From Micromonospora parathelypteridis (GTDB taxonomy: Bacteria > Actinomycetota > Actinomycetes > Mycobacteriales > Micromonosporaceae), in contig NZ_JACHDP010000001.1 of NCBI RefSeq assembly GCF_014201145.1, forward strand, positions 62,001 to 126,000: DNA of 64,000 nucleotides, written 5' to 3'. The notes below the pieces were generated by a model. The model did no database searches. It was not told the DNA's origin and saw nothing but the letters and a program-made list of their open reading frames with translations. Positions 8,223 to 17,193 of the stretch are shown piece by piece (position 1 is the stretch's first letter; every line of letters starts with the position of its first letter). A program made the position numbers and the translations under genes.

Positions 8223-9992
8223 ATGTCGACAGCCGGGCGAAGCAGCCGTCGATTCCTCCTCCTCGACGACCTGCCGGTTTCGGACGGGACAGACGACCTG
8301 CTCGGTACTGGCACGGTGGCGTCGAGCCTGGCTGATCTCATCTACGGCTCGCGAAGCCACACACCGTTCGCGCTGGCCATCGACGGCCAGTGGGGCGCCG
8401 GCAAGAGCACCCTGATGAAGCAGTTGTCCGCAGGGCTGCAGACCCGCACGGACATGGAGGTCGTCTGGTTCAACGCCTGGACGGCCACCGGCGGGGGTGC
8501 CCTCACCGGCATGTTGGAGACGGTCCTCAACAGCCTCGACCGCAACGTCGTACGGCGGTCGCTTCGCCGGCTCAACAGCAACGGTTTCGTCGCCGGCGCA
8601 CTTCGCATCGGCGTCGGCATGGCCGCCGGGTTCTTCCGCGTTGATCGGGCACTCGATCAGCTGTGGGAGCGGATGGCGGTGGACGCGTCCGCCCGCCAAC
8701 AGGTCCGTCGGTTGCTCGAGGAGGCGATGACCACCTGGACTGACGGGAGAGATGGCACGCCCCGGCGGACGATCACGATCTTCGTGGACGACCTCGATCG
8801 CTGCGACCACCGCACGGCGCTCGAGATCTTCGAAGCCATGAAGCTATACCTCGACCTACCCGGCATCGCTTTTGTGCTGGGCTGTGACCTCAGTGTCCTC
8901 ACCCGACTGGCACTGCCGGGAGCGGACGAGCCAGCACAGGTACGAAGCTATCTGGAAAAGATCATCCAGGTTCATTACCGCATCCCACGCCCGGCCGAGG
9001 CGCAGGTCCACTCGATGATCATTGGGTACGCCAACCGGTCCCGCACGGACAGCCTGCTGACCGATGACATGGTGGCGTTGATCGGACGTCAGACCGTTGG
9101 AAACCCCCGCCGAGTCAAGCGGCTCATCAACAGCTTCGTGGCCGAGTACGACCTCGACCAGGACTGGCACGAGATCGGTGCGGAAGGCTTGATGAAGGTG
9201 GTGATACTCCAACATCTGTACCCGGACTTCTACCACGACGTCCTCGCGGGCAAAGACGACACCGCCGGCGACGTGCTCAACTACCGGCTGACGAGAGACT
9301 GGCTGCGACGCGCTGCTGCGCTGCCTCCGCAGCAACGCGAGGCGGCACACCGACTCCTCACGCACCACGACGTCGCGCTGCCGACATCGCTCGACGATCA
9401 CAGCTACGATGCCGGCGACTGCGCGCGAGCGAATGCTCAACTGGCCGAACGGGTGCCCGCCCTCTGGCCCGCCCTCATCGACAACGACGACCTCCTCGAC
9501 CTGCTTCGCAGCTTCGGCGACCAGGCCGAGCGCGGCCACCTGCAGAGCAGGCTCCGTCGCCGCCCGTTGAGCACTGCGCCGACGACACTCTCTGGCCGAG
9601 GCAAGGAGCCCCGCCTCGATGGCATTCGTCTGTTGTGGGTCGACGACAATCCGGCCGGCAACGAAGCGCTCATCAACACCATCACGGCGCGAGGTGCTCA
9701 GGTCAGGACGGCCGTGTCCGGCGAACAGGCCCGGGCTCTGCTGCCGAACTTCAATCCGAACCTGCTGCTCTCCGACGTCGGGCGGGGCGGGGCGGAGGTG
9801 GGCTTCACCGACCTGGTGGCGCTTCGCAAGGACGGTTACGCCGGGCCCGCTCTCTTCTATACCTCCCATTTCAGTACGACGTTGAACGAGAAGGCGATCG
9901 CCGCCGGGGCGGTCGGGGTGACCGCCTCACCCACCACCGTCATGGAGTGGCTGGAACGGCATTCCGCGAACGCAGCGACCTCGCCAGGCTGA
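8223..9992 (+). CDS. KAP family P-loop NTPase fused to a receiver domain
   Basis: 589 residues. Residues 55-63 GQWGAGKST are Walker A; 186-194 IFVDDLDRC is the KAP-type Walker B with the double Asp; NPRRVKRLIN further on is the sensor/lid region. Most KAP proteins carry membrane helices inserted in the P-loop domain; here only a weak hydrophobic stretch (~122-140) is seen. From ~470 to 585 a receiver-like domain follows: LLWVDDNP supplies the acidic pair (D474, D475), LLLSDVG the phospho-acceptor (D518), ALFYTSHFS the switch Thr/Ser. The usual Lys of receivers is replaced (VTASPTT), so it may be a pseudo-receiver. The fusion suggests phosphorelay or ligand control of the NTPase. Confidence 0.85.
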   Translation: MSTAGRSSRRFLLLDDLPVSDGTDDLLGTGTVASSLADLIYGSRSHTPFALAIDGQWGAGKSTLMKQLSAGLQTRTDMEVVWFNAWTATGGGALTGMLETVLNSLDRNVVRRSLRRLNSNGFVAGALRIGVGMAAGFFRVDRALDQLWERMAVDASARQQVRRLLEEAMTTWTDGRDGTPRRTITIFVDDLDRCDHRTALEIFEAMKLYLDLPGIAFVLGCDLSVLTRLALPGADEPAQVRSYLEKIIQVHYRIPRPAEAQVHSMIIGYANRSRTDSLLTDDMVALIGRQTVGNPRRVKRLINSFVAEYDLDQDWHEIGAEGLMKVVILQHLYPDFYHDVLAGKDDTAGDVLNYRLTRDWLRRAAALPPQQREAAHRLLTHHDVALPTSLDDHSYDAGDCARANAQLAERVPALWPALIDNDDLLDLLRSFGDQAERGHLQSRLRRRPLSTAPTTLSGRGKEPRLDGIRLLWVDDNPAGNEALINTITARGAQVRTAVSGEQARALLPNFNPNLLLSDVGRGGAEVGFTDLVALRKDGYAGPALFYTSHFSTTLNEKAIAAGAVGVTASPTTVMEWLERHSANAATSPG

Positions 9993-10033
9993 ACAGGTCA
10001 TCCAGGGAGCCAGCGAATCCGACAGTCGATACC

Positions 10034-10039
10034 TACAGT
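10034..10039 (+). promoter_or_regulatory. -10 element of a leaderless CoaD-like gene
   Basis: TACAGT ends 6 nt before ATG 10046 and there is no Shine-Dalgarno. The -35 is not clear. Confidence 0.4.
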
Positions 10040-10045
10040 CGGGCC

Positions 10046-10474
10046 ATGAGCACCGACGTACGCGTGCGAGCCGTCTACCCCGGCAGCTTTGACCCCTTCA
10101 CGCCCGGGCATCTGAACGTGGTGAACCGGGCACGAGCCCTCTTCGACGAGGTGGTCGTGCTCGTCGCGGTCAACGGCACCAAGCATCCGGGCACCGACGA
10201 AGAGGAGCGCGCGGCCGCGGTTCGGGCCGTTCTGCCGGTCGAGTGGACCACCGTCACCGTTGCGGCCTGGCGCGGGTTGACCTCCACCTACTGCCGTCGC
10301 CACAAAGCAGGAGTGATCGTCCGCGGCGTGCGTAACACCACCGACCTTCAGAACGAGTACGAGCTCGCCGCGATGAACCAGTCGCTGGGTGTCCCCACGG
10401 TCCTTCTGCCTGCGCAGCCCGAACTGGCTGCGGTGTCGTCGACTGCGGTGCGCAGGCTGGCGTCCGAGCGCTGA
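10046..10474 (+). CDS. Phosphopantetheine adenylyltransferase-like nucleotidyltransferase
   Basis: 142 residues, slightly short of the usual ~160 of CoaD. YPGSFDPFTPGHLNVV holds the TxGH nucleotide-binding motif, IVRGVRNTTDLQNEYELAAMN matches the CoaD RGLR-D-E block, and AVSSTAVRRLA matches the SSSlVRe end motif. The reaction would be ATP + 4'-phosphopantetheine to dephospho-CoA. Its place beside conflict-type NTPases, away from the usual housekeeping coaD neighbours, suggests a paralogue with a specialised substrate. It is convergent with the NACHT gene; a short GGGCCC-centred hairpin lies between them (10476-10492). Confidence 0.75.
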   Translation: MSTDVRVRAVYPGSFDPFTPGHLNVVNRARALFDEVVVLVAVNGTKHPGTDEEERAAAVRAVLPVEWTTVTVAAWRGLTSTYCRRHKAGVIVRGVRNTTDLQNEYELAAMNQSLGVPTVLLPAQPELAAVSSTAVRRLASER

Positions 10475-10520
10475 TGCGGCGGGCCCTGCCGCTGGATCCG
10501 CGTGGCCGTGGTCGTCGGCG

Positions 10521-13500
10521 TCAGCCGCCGTGCCACATGGGGGCGCTGCGGGTGACGGTCTGCGCAACGATGGCCGGCTCGGCGAGGACGGCGACCAGCC
10601 GCCGGGATGCCGCCACCGCGAGCGGGCCCAACGTCTGGTGCTCGATGACCGCGTGACAGAGCTGGAGTCCCAGCTCGGCCAGCTCGCGTCGACCTAGTTC
10701 GATCCGCCACGGGTGGTCGCGCCGCCGCGCCAGCACAGCCCGGATACGACGGCGCAGTTCGGCCCGTTCGTCGGTGTTCTGCCGCATCACCTCGACCGAC
10801 CAGCGCCACGTCTCGGCGAGGAGCAACAAATCGACCCGGTCGGGCGGTTGATCGGCGAGGAGCAACTCCTGATGGCAGACGAGCAGCGCCTCGACCGGCT
10901 CGGTGTCGTCGATGAGCAGCCCGGCGAGCAGGCCCGCGCCGATGGGTGCCGGTTCCCCGACGTCCTGCCTGGTGGCGCTGAGCAAGTGGTCCAACCGGGT
11001 ACGCGCCGCGCTGGTGTCCCCACTGACCAGTTGCAGGACGGCCAGGAACTCCTCCACTCCGGGCGCCGCCCGGCCTGCCGTGCTCGCGTCCGGATCTCGC
11101 CCCGCCACGCCCACGTCCGTCGCCGCACGGCTCAGCCCTTCGGCGGCGGCGAGCAGCTGTGTCACCGGCGCACCGTCCGCGATCAGCCGTGCGATCCGCT
11201 GCCGCTGACCTGCCAACGGCGCCGGCTCGGCGGGCGGTGGGATGAGCGCCAGCAGGCCCGCCAACCGGGTCCACTCCCCCGCCGCCGCACCAGCCAGCAG
11301 CGCCCGACGCAGCGCCGCCACGGTCAGATCGTCGGCGTGACCGATGCTGGCGGCCCGCGCTTGCGCGACGTCCGCGAAGACGCCGAGCGCCTCCGGCCAG
11401 TAGCCAGCCCGGGCGAGCTCGACGCCGAACTCCTCGCGCAGTCGGCTGCCGCGTCGCGCGCTCACCGAACCTCCGGCGAGTCGGCTCTGCAGACGGCCGT
11501 GCCGGAACCGGTACGCCCCGGCGCCGTCGCGCAGCAGGCCCACGGTCTCGGCGTACGCCAGGAAGGCGAGCAGCCGGTGCGGTGTACGGCCACGGAGGGC
11601 GAGGGCGGCACGGGTGATGGCGAAGCGCATCCACGCCCCACCGCCGCGCCGGTGCAGCCACCAGCCGAGCCCGAGCCCCACTCCGGCGTAGACCAGCGCC
11701 GGCAGCGGCGGCACGGCGGACAACACCCCGGTGAGGCGCAGCGCCGCGACGCCGACGAGCAGCCGGAGGACGCCGGTAGCGGCGCTGGCCAGCGCCGAGG
11801 CAACGCTGGCGGCACGGTCCGCCTCGACTGTCTCGATCACGCTGGTCGCGCCGAGTTCGGCCGCGGGCGCGGCGACGTCCACCCCCAGCCCGGCCCGGAC
11901 GGCCCGGTACGCCCAGACCAGCAGTCCGACCACGACGGCGGCCCGGACCGAGTCGGGCCACGGCGGCAGCGCCGGAACACGGTTCAGCAGTGCGACCAGT
12001 TGCGGAGTGGGGGTGACGGCAGAGAGGACGGCGAGCGTGACGAGTGCCCAGAACACACCGCTGATCTGCCCGCTGAGCAGCCCGACACGAAAGGCCCGGA
12101 ATCCGCCGACGAACGCCACCCGGCGGGGCTGTTCCCGACCGGCCCGGCCCGAGCCGCGGACCAGCGCGACGACGGCGGCCAGCAGGAAGGCCACGAGCGC
12201 CAGGGTGTCCGTCTCGCGGACCAGAACGTCCAGGAGATTCCGGGTGGGTGGGTGAGTGACCAGCTTCGCCGTCGCCGTGAGGGCGTCCGCGGCGAGCGTC
12301 AGCGTCAGCCACACCGCCGCCGCGGTACGCGCGCCGGCGACGAGCGCCCAGAACGGGCCGGCTTGCGCGGTCGGCAGCTGCCACCAGCGAAACTCCCGGA
12401 CGTCCAGGGACTCCAGATGCGCGGCGAGGAAGGCGAGGTAGCGCCGGGCGGTCTCGGGTTCCCACCGCCGAAGGCCCTGGGTGCCGCGACGGGACCGCAG
12501 CGCGGCGTCCACGGCCCTGGTCAGCAGATCGTCCTCGACCGAGCGCCGGCCCCTCTCGCGGGCCAGCGGCACGAGGTCCCGGGGGTCGGTCCCCGGCTGG
12601 TCGAAGGCGCTGCGGGCCATCGCCACCATCAGTGGGGTGGAGAGCGCGGCGGTCAGTTGTGGGTCGTCCCCGAGCGCGGCGGCGACCGTGGACCAGTTGT
12701 CGACCTGATGCAACGAGGCCGCGTCGACCAGGTAGTCGGCCACTTCGCCGGGCGCCGGGGGTTCGAGCATGACCACGGCGGCGCCACGCAGCTTCTCCCC
12801 CTGCGTCAGGTAGTGCTCGTAGACCGAGGTCCGGCAGGTGAGGACGAAACGCTGGGTGGGCAGCGCGTTGAGCTCGTCGAGGCAGGCGATCAGCCGATCT
12901 TCGGGCACCTCGTCCAGCCCGTCCAGGACGGGCACGACCAGGTTGGTCTCGACGAGGTCGCGCAGCACGGCCTCGCGGCGCGGGTGGCCGGCGGCGAGCT
13001 GGGGGTAGCGCCGCCCAATCCGGTCGACCAGCCAGTCGTGGAAGGACTCTCGGTCGGGATCCCAGGAGTCAGCCGGCACCAACGCTGGTACGGGTGCATC
13101 CGGCTCGCGGTGCAGGGGCAACTCCCGGGCCATCCGCAGCGCGATGATCGACTTGCCGGAGCCGGCCGGCCCCAACACCACCAGCCGCCCGGACGGTATG
13201 TCGCGGTAGCGGCTCCACAGTGTGCGGTCCCCGCCGGCGAGGTCCATCGGGGCGGCGTCGCTGGCGCGGCCGATCGCCCGCCAGGAGGGGAGGAATCGGC
13301 CGGGAGCGGTGCGCCACCGCACCGGCAGCGGATACGGCTCGTCGACGCTGCGCAGCAACGCTTCGTCCGTCGGGTCGCGGCGGATCAGCTCCAACAGTTC
13401 GTCGGCGGCGGCGCGACGGTGGGCGGCGGCCTCGGCGAGACCGGTCGCCCCGGCGCGGAAGACCTGATCCAGCAGGACATAGACGGCGATCACCCCGGCG

Positions 13501-13658
13501 ACGATGCCCCAGGTCCAGTTGACCTTCTCGAAGCCGTAGCGCAGCCACACCCACGCCGTGCCGCCCCCAGCCAGCACCGCCACGACGGTCAGCGATCCCC
13601 ACTTCCACCCCCGACGTCGCACCGCACGATTGTGGTCGACTTGGGACCGCCAGGACAC
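10521..13658 (-). CDS. Membrane NACHT-type STAND NTPase
   Basis: 1045 residues from GTG 13658 (an alternative GTG is at 13622; neither has a good ribosome site). Two hydrophobic segments lie at residues ~24-40 and ~50-66. GPAGSGKS (~163-170) is Walker A and VLDGLDE (~244-250) the NACHT-type Walker B. CRTSVYEHYLTQGE and LSTPLMVAMA are STAND helical-lid blocks. After ~400 there is a set of five or so membrane helices, then an Ala/Leu-rich helical-repeat C terminus. STAND NTPases act as oligomerising signal switches in immunity and regulation; the membrane anchoring suggests sensing or disruption at the membrane. It lies 20 bp behind a small membrane protein read in the same direction. Confidence 0.75.
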   Translation of the reverse strand: MSWRSQVDHNRAVRRRGWKWGSLTVVAVLAGGGTAWVWLRYGFEKVNWTWGIVAGVIAVYVLLDQVFRAGATGLAEAAAHRRAAADELLELIRRDPTDEALLRSVDEPYPLPVRWRTAPGRFLPSWRAIGRASDAAPMDLAGGDRTLWSRYRDIPSGRLVVLGPAGSGKSIIALRMARELPLHREPDAPVPALVPADSWDPDRESFHDWLVDRIGRRYPQLAAGHPRREAVLRDLVETNLVVPVLDGLDEVPEDRLIACLDELNALPTQRFVLTCRTSVYEHYLTQGEKLRGAAVVMLEPPAPGEVADYLVDAASLHQVDNWSTVAAALGDDPQLTAALSTPLMVAMARSAFDQPGTDPRDLVPLARERGRRSVEDDLLTRAVDAALRSRRGTQGLRRWEPETARRYLAFLAAHLESLDVREFRWWQLPTAQAGPFWALVAGARTAAAVWLTLTLAADALTATAKLVTHPPTRNLLDVLVRETDTLALVAFLLAAVVALVRGSGRAGREQPRRVAFVGGFRAFRVGLLSGQISGVFWALVTLAVLSAVTPTPQLVALLNRVPALPPWPDSVRAAVVVGLLVWAYRAVRAGLGVDVAAPAAELGATSVIETVEADRAASVASALASAATGVLRLLVGVAALRLTGVLSAVPPLPALVYAGVGLGLGWWLHRRGGGAWMRFAITRAALALRGRTPHRLLAFLAYAETVGLLRDGAGAYRFRHGRLQSRLAGGSVSARRGSRLREEFGVELARAGYWPEALGVFADVAQARAASIGHADDLTVAALRRALLAGAAAGEWTRLAGLLALIPPPAEPAPLAGQRQRIARLIADGAPVTQLLAAAEGLSRAATDVGVAGRDPDASTAGRAAPGVEEFLAVLQLVSGDTSAARTRLDHLLSATRQDVGEPAPIGAGLLAGLLIDDTEPVEALLVCHQELLLADQPPDRVDLLLLAETWRWSVEVMRQNTDERAELRRRIRAVLARRRDHPWRIELGRRELAELGLQLCHAVIEHQTLGPLAVAASRRLVAVLAEPAIVAQTVTRSAPMWHGG

Positions 13659-13678
13659 CCCGCACGGAGCCGCCGCTC

Positions 13679-14251
13679 TCAGCCGCCGGCCACGTCCGAC
13701 TCCGCGGTGGACCGGCCGAGCAGCGCCCGCCGCAGCGCCGCGGACTGCTCCACCGACCCACCCCGGACACCGAGGCTCCCCCGGGCCGCCCGGTAGTAGC
13801 CGTCGCGCGCCTCGTTGACCTGCGTCAGCACCTCGGAGATGTCCGGCGGCGCCTCGACGATCCCCCGGGCGAGCCGCTCGACCTGCCAGACCGCGTCGCG
13901 CCACCTCGCGGCGGCGACGACCGTCGGCTCATCGCCGAGCAGCAGCAGGTTCTCCCAGACGATGGTGCGGCGAGCATCCGACTCGGCCAGCCGGGCAAGG
14001 CCCTCCTCCCGGTCGATCGGATGGCTGTGCGACCCCGGCCGCAGATCGGCAGTCATCCGCAACGCCACCGCATGATTCTCCTTGAGGGCGTGCGCATAGT
14101 CGACGTACGCGTCGAGCCGCCGCTCGTCCCAGCGGACGCCCTGGCTGCGCCGCCACCGGGCGCGGTCGGCCAACGAGGTGGCGAGGATCGTGCCCAGGGT
14201 GCCGACCAGTACACCGAGGAGCGCCGGAAGCTGCGTCAGAAGCGTGCTCAC
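13679..14251 (-). CDS. Small membrane-anchored helical protein upstream of NACHT gene
   Basis: 190 residues from GTG 14251 (a TTG at 14278 is also possible). One N-terminal membrane segment (LPALLGVLVGTLGTILATSL) is followed by a basic turn (RARWRRSQGVRWDERR) and long amphipathic helices. No known catalytic motif. Its stop is 20 bp before the NACHT start, so the two are probably one operon. The layout closely resembles the 147-residue protein at 62117-62560 in this window, suggesting one actinobacterial family. Confidence 0.6.
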   Translation of the reverse strand: MSTLLTQLPALLGVLVGTLGTILATSLADRARWRRSQGVRWDERRLDAYVDYAHALKENHAVALRMTADLRPGSHSHPIDREEGLARLAESDARRTIVWENLLLLGDEPTVVAAARWRDAVWQVERLARGIVEAPPDISEVLTQVNEARDGYYRAARGSLGVRGGSVEQSAALRRALLGRSTAESDVAGG

Positions 14252-14374
14252 GCCGCCGAGGCTGCCAGTCCCGGGCAAGCCCCGCCATTGTCCTGGTCGA
14301 CCTTGCTCGGGATACAGGCCCGGATGCCGTGGGCGCGTAGATGGCCGCGGTGGGCGGCGATGGACTCCTGTGAT

Positions 14375-14932
14375 TCAGTGCGCGCGGCGGTAGTGCATGG
14401 CCACCGCGCCGTTGCGGAGCGGCTTCGCCGAGAGCAGCTCGAGCTGGCGCGTGCCGGGCAGCCCGCCCTGGTACAGCGTCGGGCCGTGACCGGCGATCCT
14501 GGGATGGACGAGCAGCTTGTACTCGTCGATCAGGTCCAGCCGGTCGAGCTCGGTCGCGAGCTTGCCGCTGCCGAGGAGGACCCCGGCCGGGGTCGCGTCC
14601 TTGAGCTTCTGCACGCCCTCGCGCAGATCGCCGGCGATGTGGTGGCTGTTCGTCCACGGGAAGTCCTTGCGCGTCGACGACACCACGTACTTGGGTTTGG
14701 CCCCCAGCTTGACCGCCCACTCGCGCATGGCCGGCGGCGCATCCACATCGCCGCGGGCGACGGCCGGCCAGTAGCTCTCCATCATCTCGTAGGTGACGCG
14801 ACCCCACAGCATTGCCCCGCCCTCGTCCATGAGACGGGTGAAAAGGGCGTGCGTCTCGTCGTCGGCGATCCCCTCCTCGTGGTCGACGCAACCGTCCAGG
14901 GTGACGTTGAGGCTGAAGGTGAGGAGTCCCAT
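14375..14932 (-). CDS. Dihydrofolate reductase/RibD C-terminal-like reductase
   Basis: 185 residues from ATG 14932; an upstream in-frame extension is less family-like. GLLTFSLNVTLDGCVDHEEG is the typical first strand and loop of the RibD-C/DHFR-like family, LWGRVTYEMMESYW the NADPH-binding helix block, and PKYVVSST and LLGSGKLATEL the later nucleotide-binding strands. Members reduce NADPH-dependent substrates of mostly unknown identity. No functional neighbour is seen. Confidence 0.85.
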   Translation of the reverse strand: MGLLTFSLNVTLDGCVDHEEGIADDETHALFTRLMDEGGAMLWGRVTYEMMESYWPAVARGDVDAPPAMREWAVKLGAKPKYVVSSTRKDFPWTNSHHIAGDLREGVQKLKDATPAGVLLGSGKLATELDRLDLIDEYKLLVHPRIAGHGPTLYQGGLPGTRQLELLSAKPLRNGAVAMHYRRAH

Positions 14933-15243
14933 GGCCGGCGAGTCTAACGCCATTTCTAGGTCGACAAAGTGCAGCATCACCCATTTGATCCCGTTGTCTA
15001 CCGGCAGCGGCACGCTGTCGCGTCGGGGGTCCGTTGCATGATCGTGCCCGTCATTACGACTCAACCTGGTGAGGTGCCGGAGTCACGTGCGAACGAGGTC
15101 TGACGGGGTCCTTCGGCTCCTGATCAAGAAGATCGTGGAACTCGGCGTCTCGGACCATGTCCGGGGCTTCGGTGCTGTCACGGTCGTTCGCGGTCGGCCC
15201 GTTTCACGCAGACGGGTTTGTCCCAGGCGCTGCACGGGACGCG
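14933..15243. other. Gene-free stretch
   Basis: About 310 bp between the reductase start and the winged-helix stop. Frames here are short and lack family resemblance. No hairpin or repeat stood out. Confidence 0.5.
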
Positions 15244-15531
15244 CTAGGTGGCGTGGATCAGCGCCAGCAGGGCAGAGCGGTGCTGTTCGTAAGCCTTCTG
15301 CCCAGCCTGGGTCATCCGGTAGGTCGTGCTGCCCCCGCGGCCACGGCCGACCTTCGTCGAGCTGACGTAGCCGGCCGCCTCCAACGCGGACATCTGCTTG
15401 GACAGGTCCGACTCGCTGATCTGCAGATGGTCCTTCAAGAATCGGAACGAGACCGAGGGTGCGTTGGCCAGCACAGCCATGGCCGCCAACCGCTTGGGCA
15501 CGTGGATGATCGGGTCCAGGCCATCGATCAC
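15244..15531 (-). CDS. Winged-helix transcriptional regulator (MarR/ArsR-like, short)
   Basis: 95 residues from GTG 15531, whose codon overlaps the stop of the upstream membrane-protein gene (GTGA). PKRLAAMAVLANAPSVSF, LKDHLQISESDLSKQMSALE (helix-turn-helix) and the wing YVSSTKVGRGRGGSTTYRMT match the small winged-helix regulators often paired with a membrane protein. It probably represses its own operon; the dyad cluster at 15996-16019 is the likely operator. Confidence 0.85.
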   Translation of the reverse strand: MIDGLDPIIHVPKRLAAMAVLANAPSVSFRFLKDHLQISESDLSKQMSALEAAGYVSSTKVGRGRGGSTTYRMTQAGQKAYEQHRSALLALIHAT

Positions 15532-15992
15532 CGAAGCCGCGCCCGGGTCGCGGCAGCCGCCACGGCATAACGCCGTTCGTAGAACGCAAGGCCAGCCGTC
15601 ACCAGGACGAACGCTGTCCCGGCGGCGGCGGGAACGCCGACCAGCCACCAGACGAGGCCGACGATGAGGGCGACGACGGGCAGGCTGGCCACGTACTCGC
15701 GCCACATCCGGGCGATCTCGACGGGGGGTGTCCCCTTGCCGGGCATCGGCAGCGCGCCGTGCCGACGCTGCATCCAGACGACGAACAGGATCTCGACGGC
15801 GATCAGCGCGGCGAGCGACACCACGAACAGCCCGACGTTCTCGCGCCACCAGGTGAACGTGCCGATCATGGCGGCAGCCCAGGCTCCGATGGATGGCGCG
15901 TACCACCATGGGCTGGGCGGATAGTCGATGTACGGGGCAGCGGCCCCGCGCTCGGCCGCTGCGAGTTCTTCTGCCAGGCCAATACTTTCCAT
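15528..15992 (-). CDS. Four-helix-type membrane protein paired with regulator
   Basis: 154 residues from ATG 15992 (ATG 16004 is possible but sits inside the operator-like dyad). About four hydrophobic segments, the clearest around LFVVSLAALIAVEILFVVW and VALIVGLVWWLVGV; a cytosolic acidic N terminus. Coupled by 4-bp overlap to the winged-helix regulator, an arrangement common in actinobacteria. Function unknown. Confidence 0.7.
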   Translation of the reverse strand: MESIGLAEELAAAERGAAAPYIDYPPSPWWYAPSIGAWAAAMIGTFTWWRENVGLFVVSLAALIAVEILFVVWMQRRHGALPMPGKGTPPVEIARMWREYVASLPVVALIVGLVWWLVGVPAAAGTAFVLVTAGLAFYERRYAVAAAATRARLR

Positions 15993-15995
15993 GCC

Positions 15996-16019
15996 GGAAA
16001 GCATAAGAGAAAGCTTTCC
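15996..16019 (-). promoter_or_regulatory. Operator-like dyad upstream of membrane protein/regulator operon
   Basis: GGAAAGC (15996-16002) and GCTTTCC (16013-16019) form an inverted repeat with a 10-nt spacer; within it GAAAGCTTTC (16009-16018) is itself a perfect palindrome. The AT-rich site just upstream of the start codon fits autoregulation by the winged-helix protein. Confidence 0.5.
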
Positions 16020-16062
16020 AGTTGTGCAAGTGATGGGTCCGGCAGGCCACGACACCATGCCG

Positions 16063-17004
16063 TCAGTTCCTGCGGGTCGCCAGGATGGCCAGGGTTTCCC
16101 GGCGTACCGCGTCGACCTCGTAGACCAGGCGACGGTGGGTGAAGCGGACCACCAGGATGCCGATGGTCGCCAGCAGCGCGTCCCGGCGCAGGTCGATCTC
16201 CCGCTGGCGTGGGTCGCCGTGGGTGGTGGCCCCGTCGAGTTCGATGTTGACCCGCTCCCGCTCGGCGAACATGTCGAGGTAGCTGGTGCGTCGACCGAGC
16301 CGTATCGGCACCTGCCTGCGGAACGCCGGCATCGCCGGCCCGGTGAAGACCTTCTCGTGCCCCCAGATCTCCAGTGGGCTGCGGCAGCCGTCGGCGAGCT
16401 TCCCCAGCAACGTTCGGAGCGCTGCTCGGTCGATCAACTTTGGCGCGCCTTCCAGGGCATCCGTCAGCCGCTCAGGCGTGGCCAGCCAATCGTTGACCGC
16501 CCGAATCACTGGCGCCCGCCGCTCCAGGGGCGGCAACGTCGGCCATGAGTCGACGAGTGCCTGCTCAAGCCGGGTGACCGTCAGGCCCCGCCGGACCACC
16601 ACCTGCGGCGGCTCGATGGCGAGCCCACGGCGCCGATGAACGACCAGTCCGGCTCGGGTGCGCAGGCTGGCGCTCGCCGGTGCGCTGAGATGCACCAGGT
16701 CGCCCACCGCCTGCGGGCGCACCCCCCACACGCTCAGCGCGCTGAGGTGACTGAGCGCACCGGAGCCGTCGGCCCAGGCGAGTGCCGCGCGCTGGCCCAG
16801 GGCTGGTTCGAGTCGACTCAGGACAGGATCGCCGGGTGAGGCACCGACCAGGTGGGCCGCCACGAACACCTCGGGCAGTACGCGCACCAGTTCACCGTTA
16901 TGGCAAGCCTGCTGCAGCGCCCACTGTGGCACCACCTGCCGAGCAGTTCCGAACGTCACCAGCCCTCGGCCCACCCTGAGCAGCTCCCGAAGCACGACAT
17001 TCAC
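16063..17004 (-). CDS. DUF559/AbiEi-like protein with Vsr-type endonuclease fold
   Basis: 313 residues from GTG 17004. The N-terminal part (TARQVVPQWALQQACHNGEL to VLPEVFVAAH) resembles the AbiEi/type-IV-antitoxin-like winged region; the C-terminal 100 residues (YLDMFAERERVNIELDGATTH, DLRRDALLATIGILVVRFTH) are the DUF559 restriction-endonuclease-like core with the E...D residues. These are numerous single genes in actinomycetes with no known target. No AbiEii toxin partner is adjacent. Confidence 0.8.
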   Translation of the reverse strand: MNVVLRELLRVGRGLVTFGTARQVVPQWALQQACHNGELVRVLPEVFVAAHLVGASPGDPVLSRLEPALGQRAALAWADGSGALSHLSALSVWGVRPQAVGDLVHLSAPASASLRTRAGLVVHRRRGLAIEPPQVVVRRGLTVTRLEQALVDSWPTLPPLERRAPVIRAVNDWLATPERLTDALEGAPKLIDRAALRTLLGKLADGCRSPLEIWGHEKVFTGPAMPAFRRQVPIRLGRRTSYLDMFAERERVNIELDGATTHGDPRQREIDLRRDALLATIGILVVRFTHRRLVYEVDAVRRETLAILATRRN

Positions 17005-17193
17005 AGAGCGAACCGTGCAGCCGTACCCCAGTCCCCCGCAACCGCCGACGAGGTCCCTGTGCACGCCTACCGGCCTGTGGACAACGCCCGCCGAAGCGAG
17101 ACTTCTGCTAGTCGCACCGATCGGTGGCAGTTCAGCAGGGCAGACGTCGGCGTGTCGAGTTGCTCAGCTGCCAACGATCAAAGAATCCGCCAC

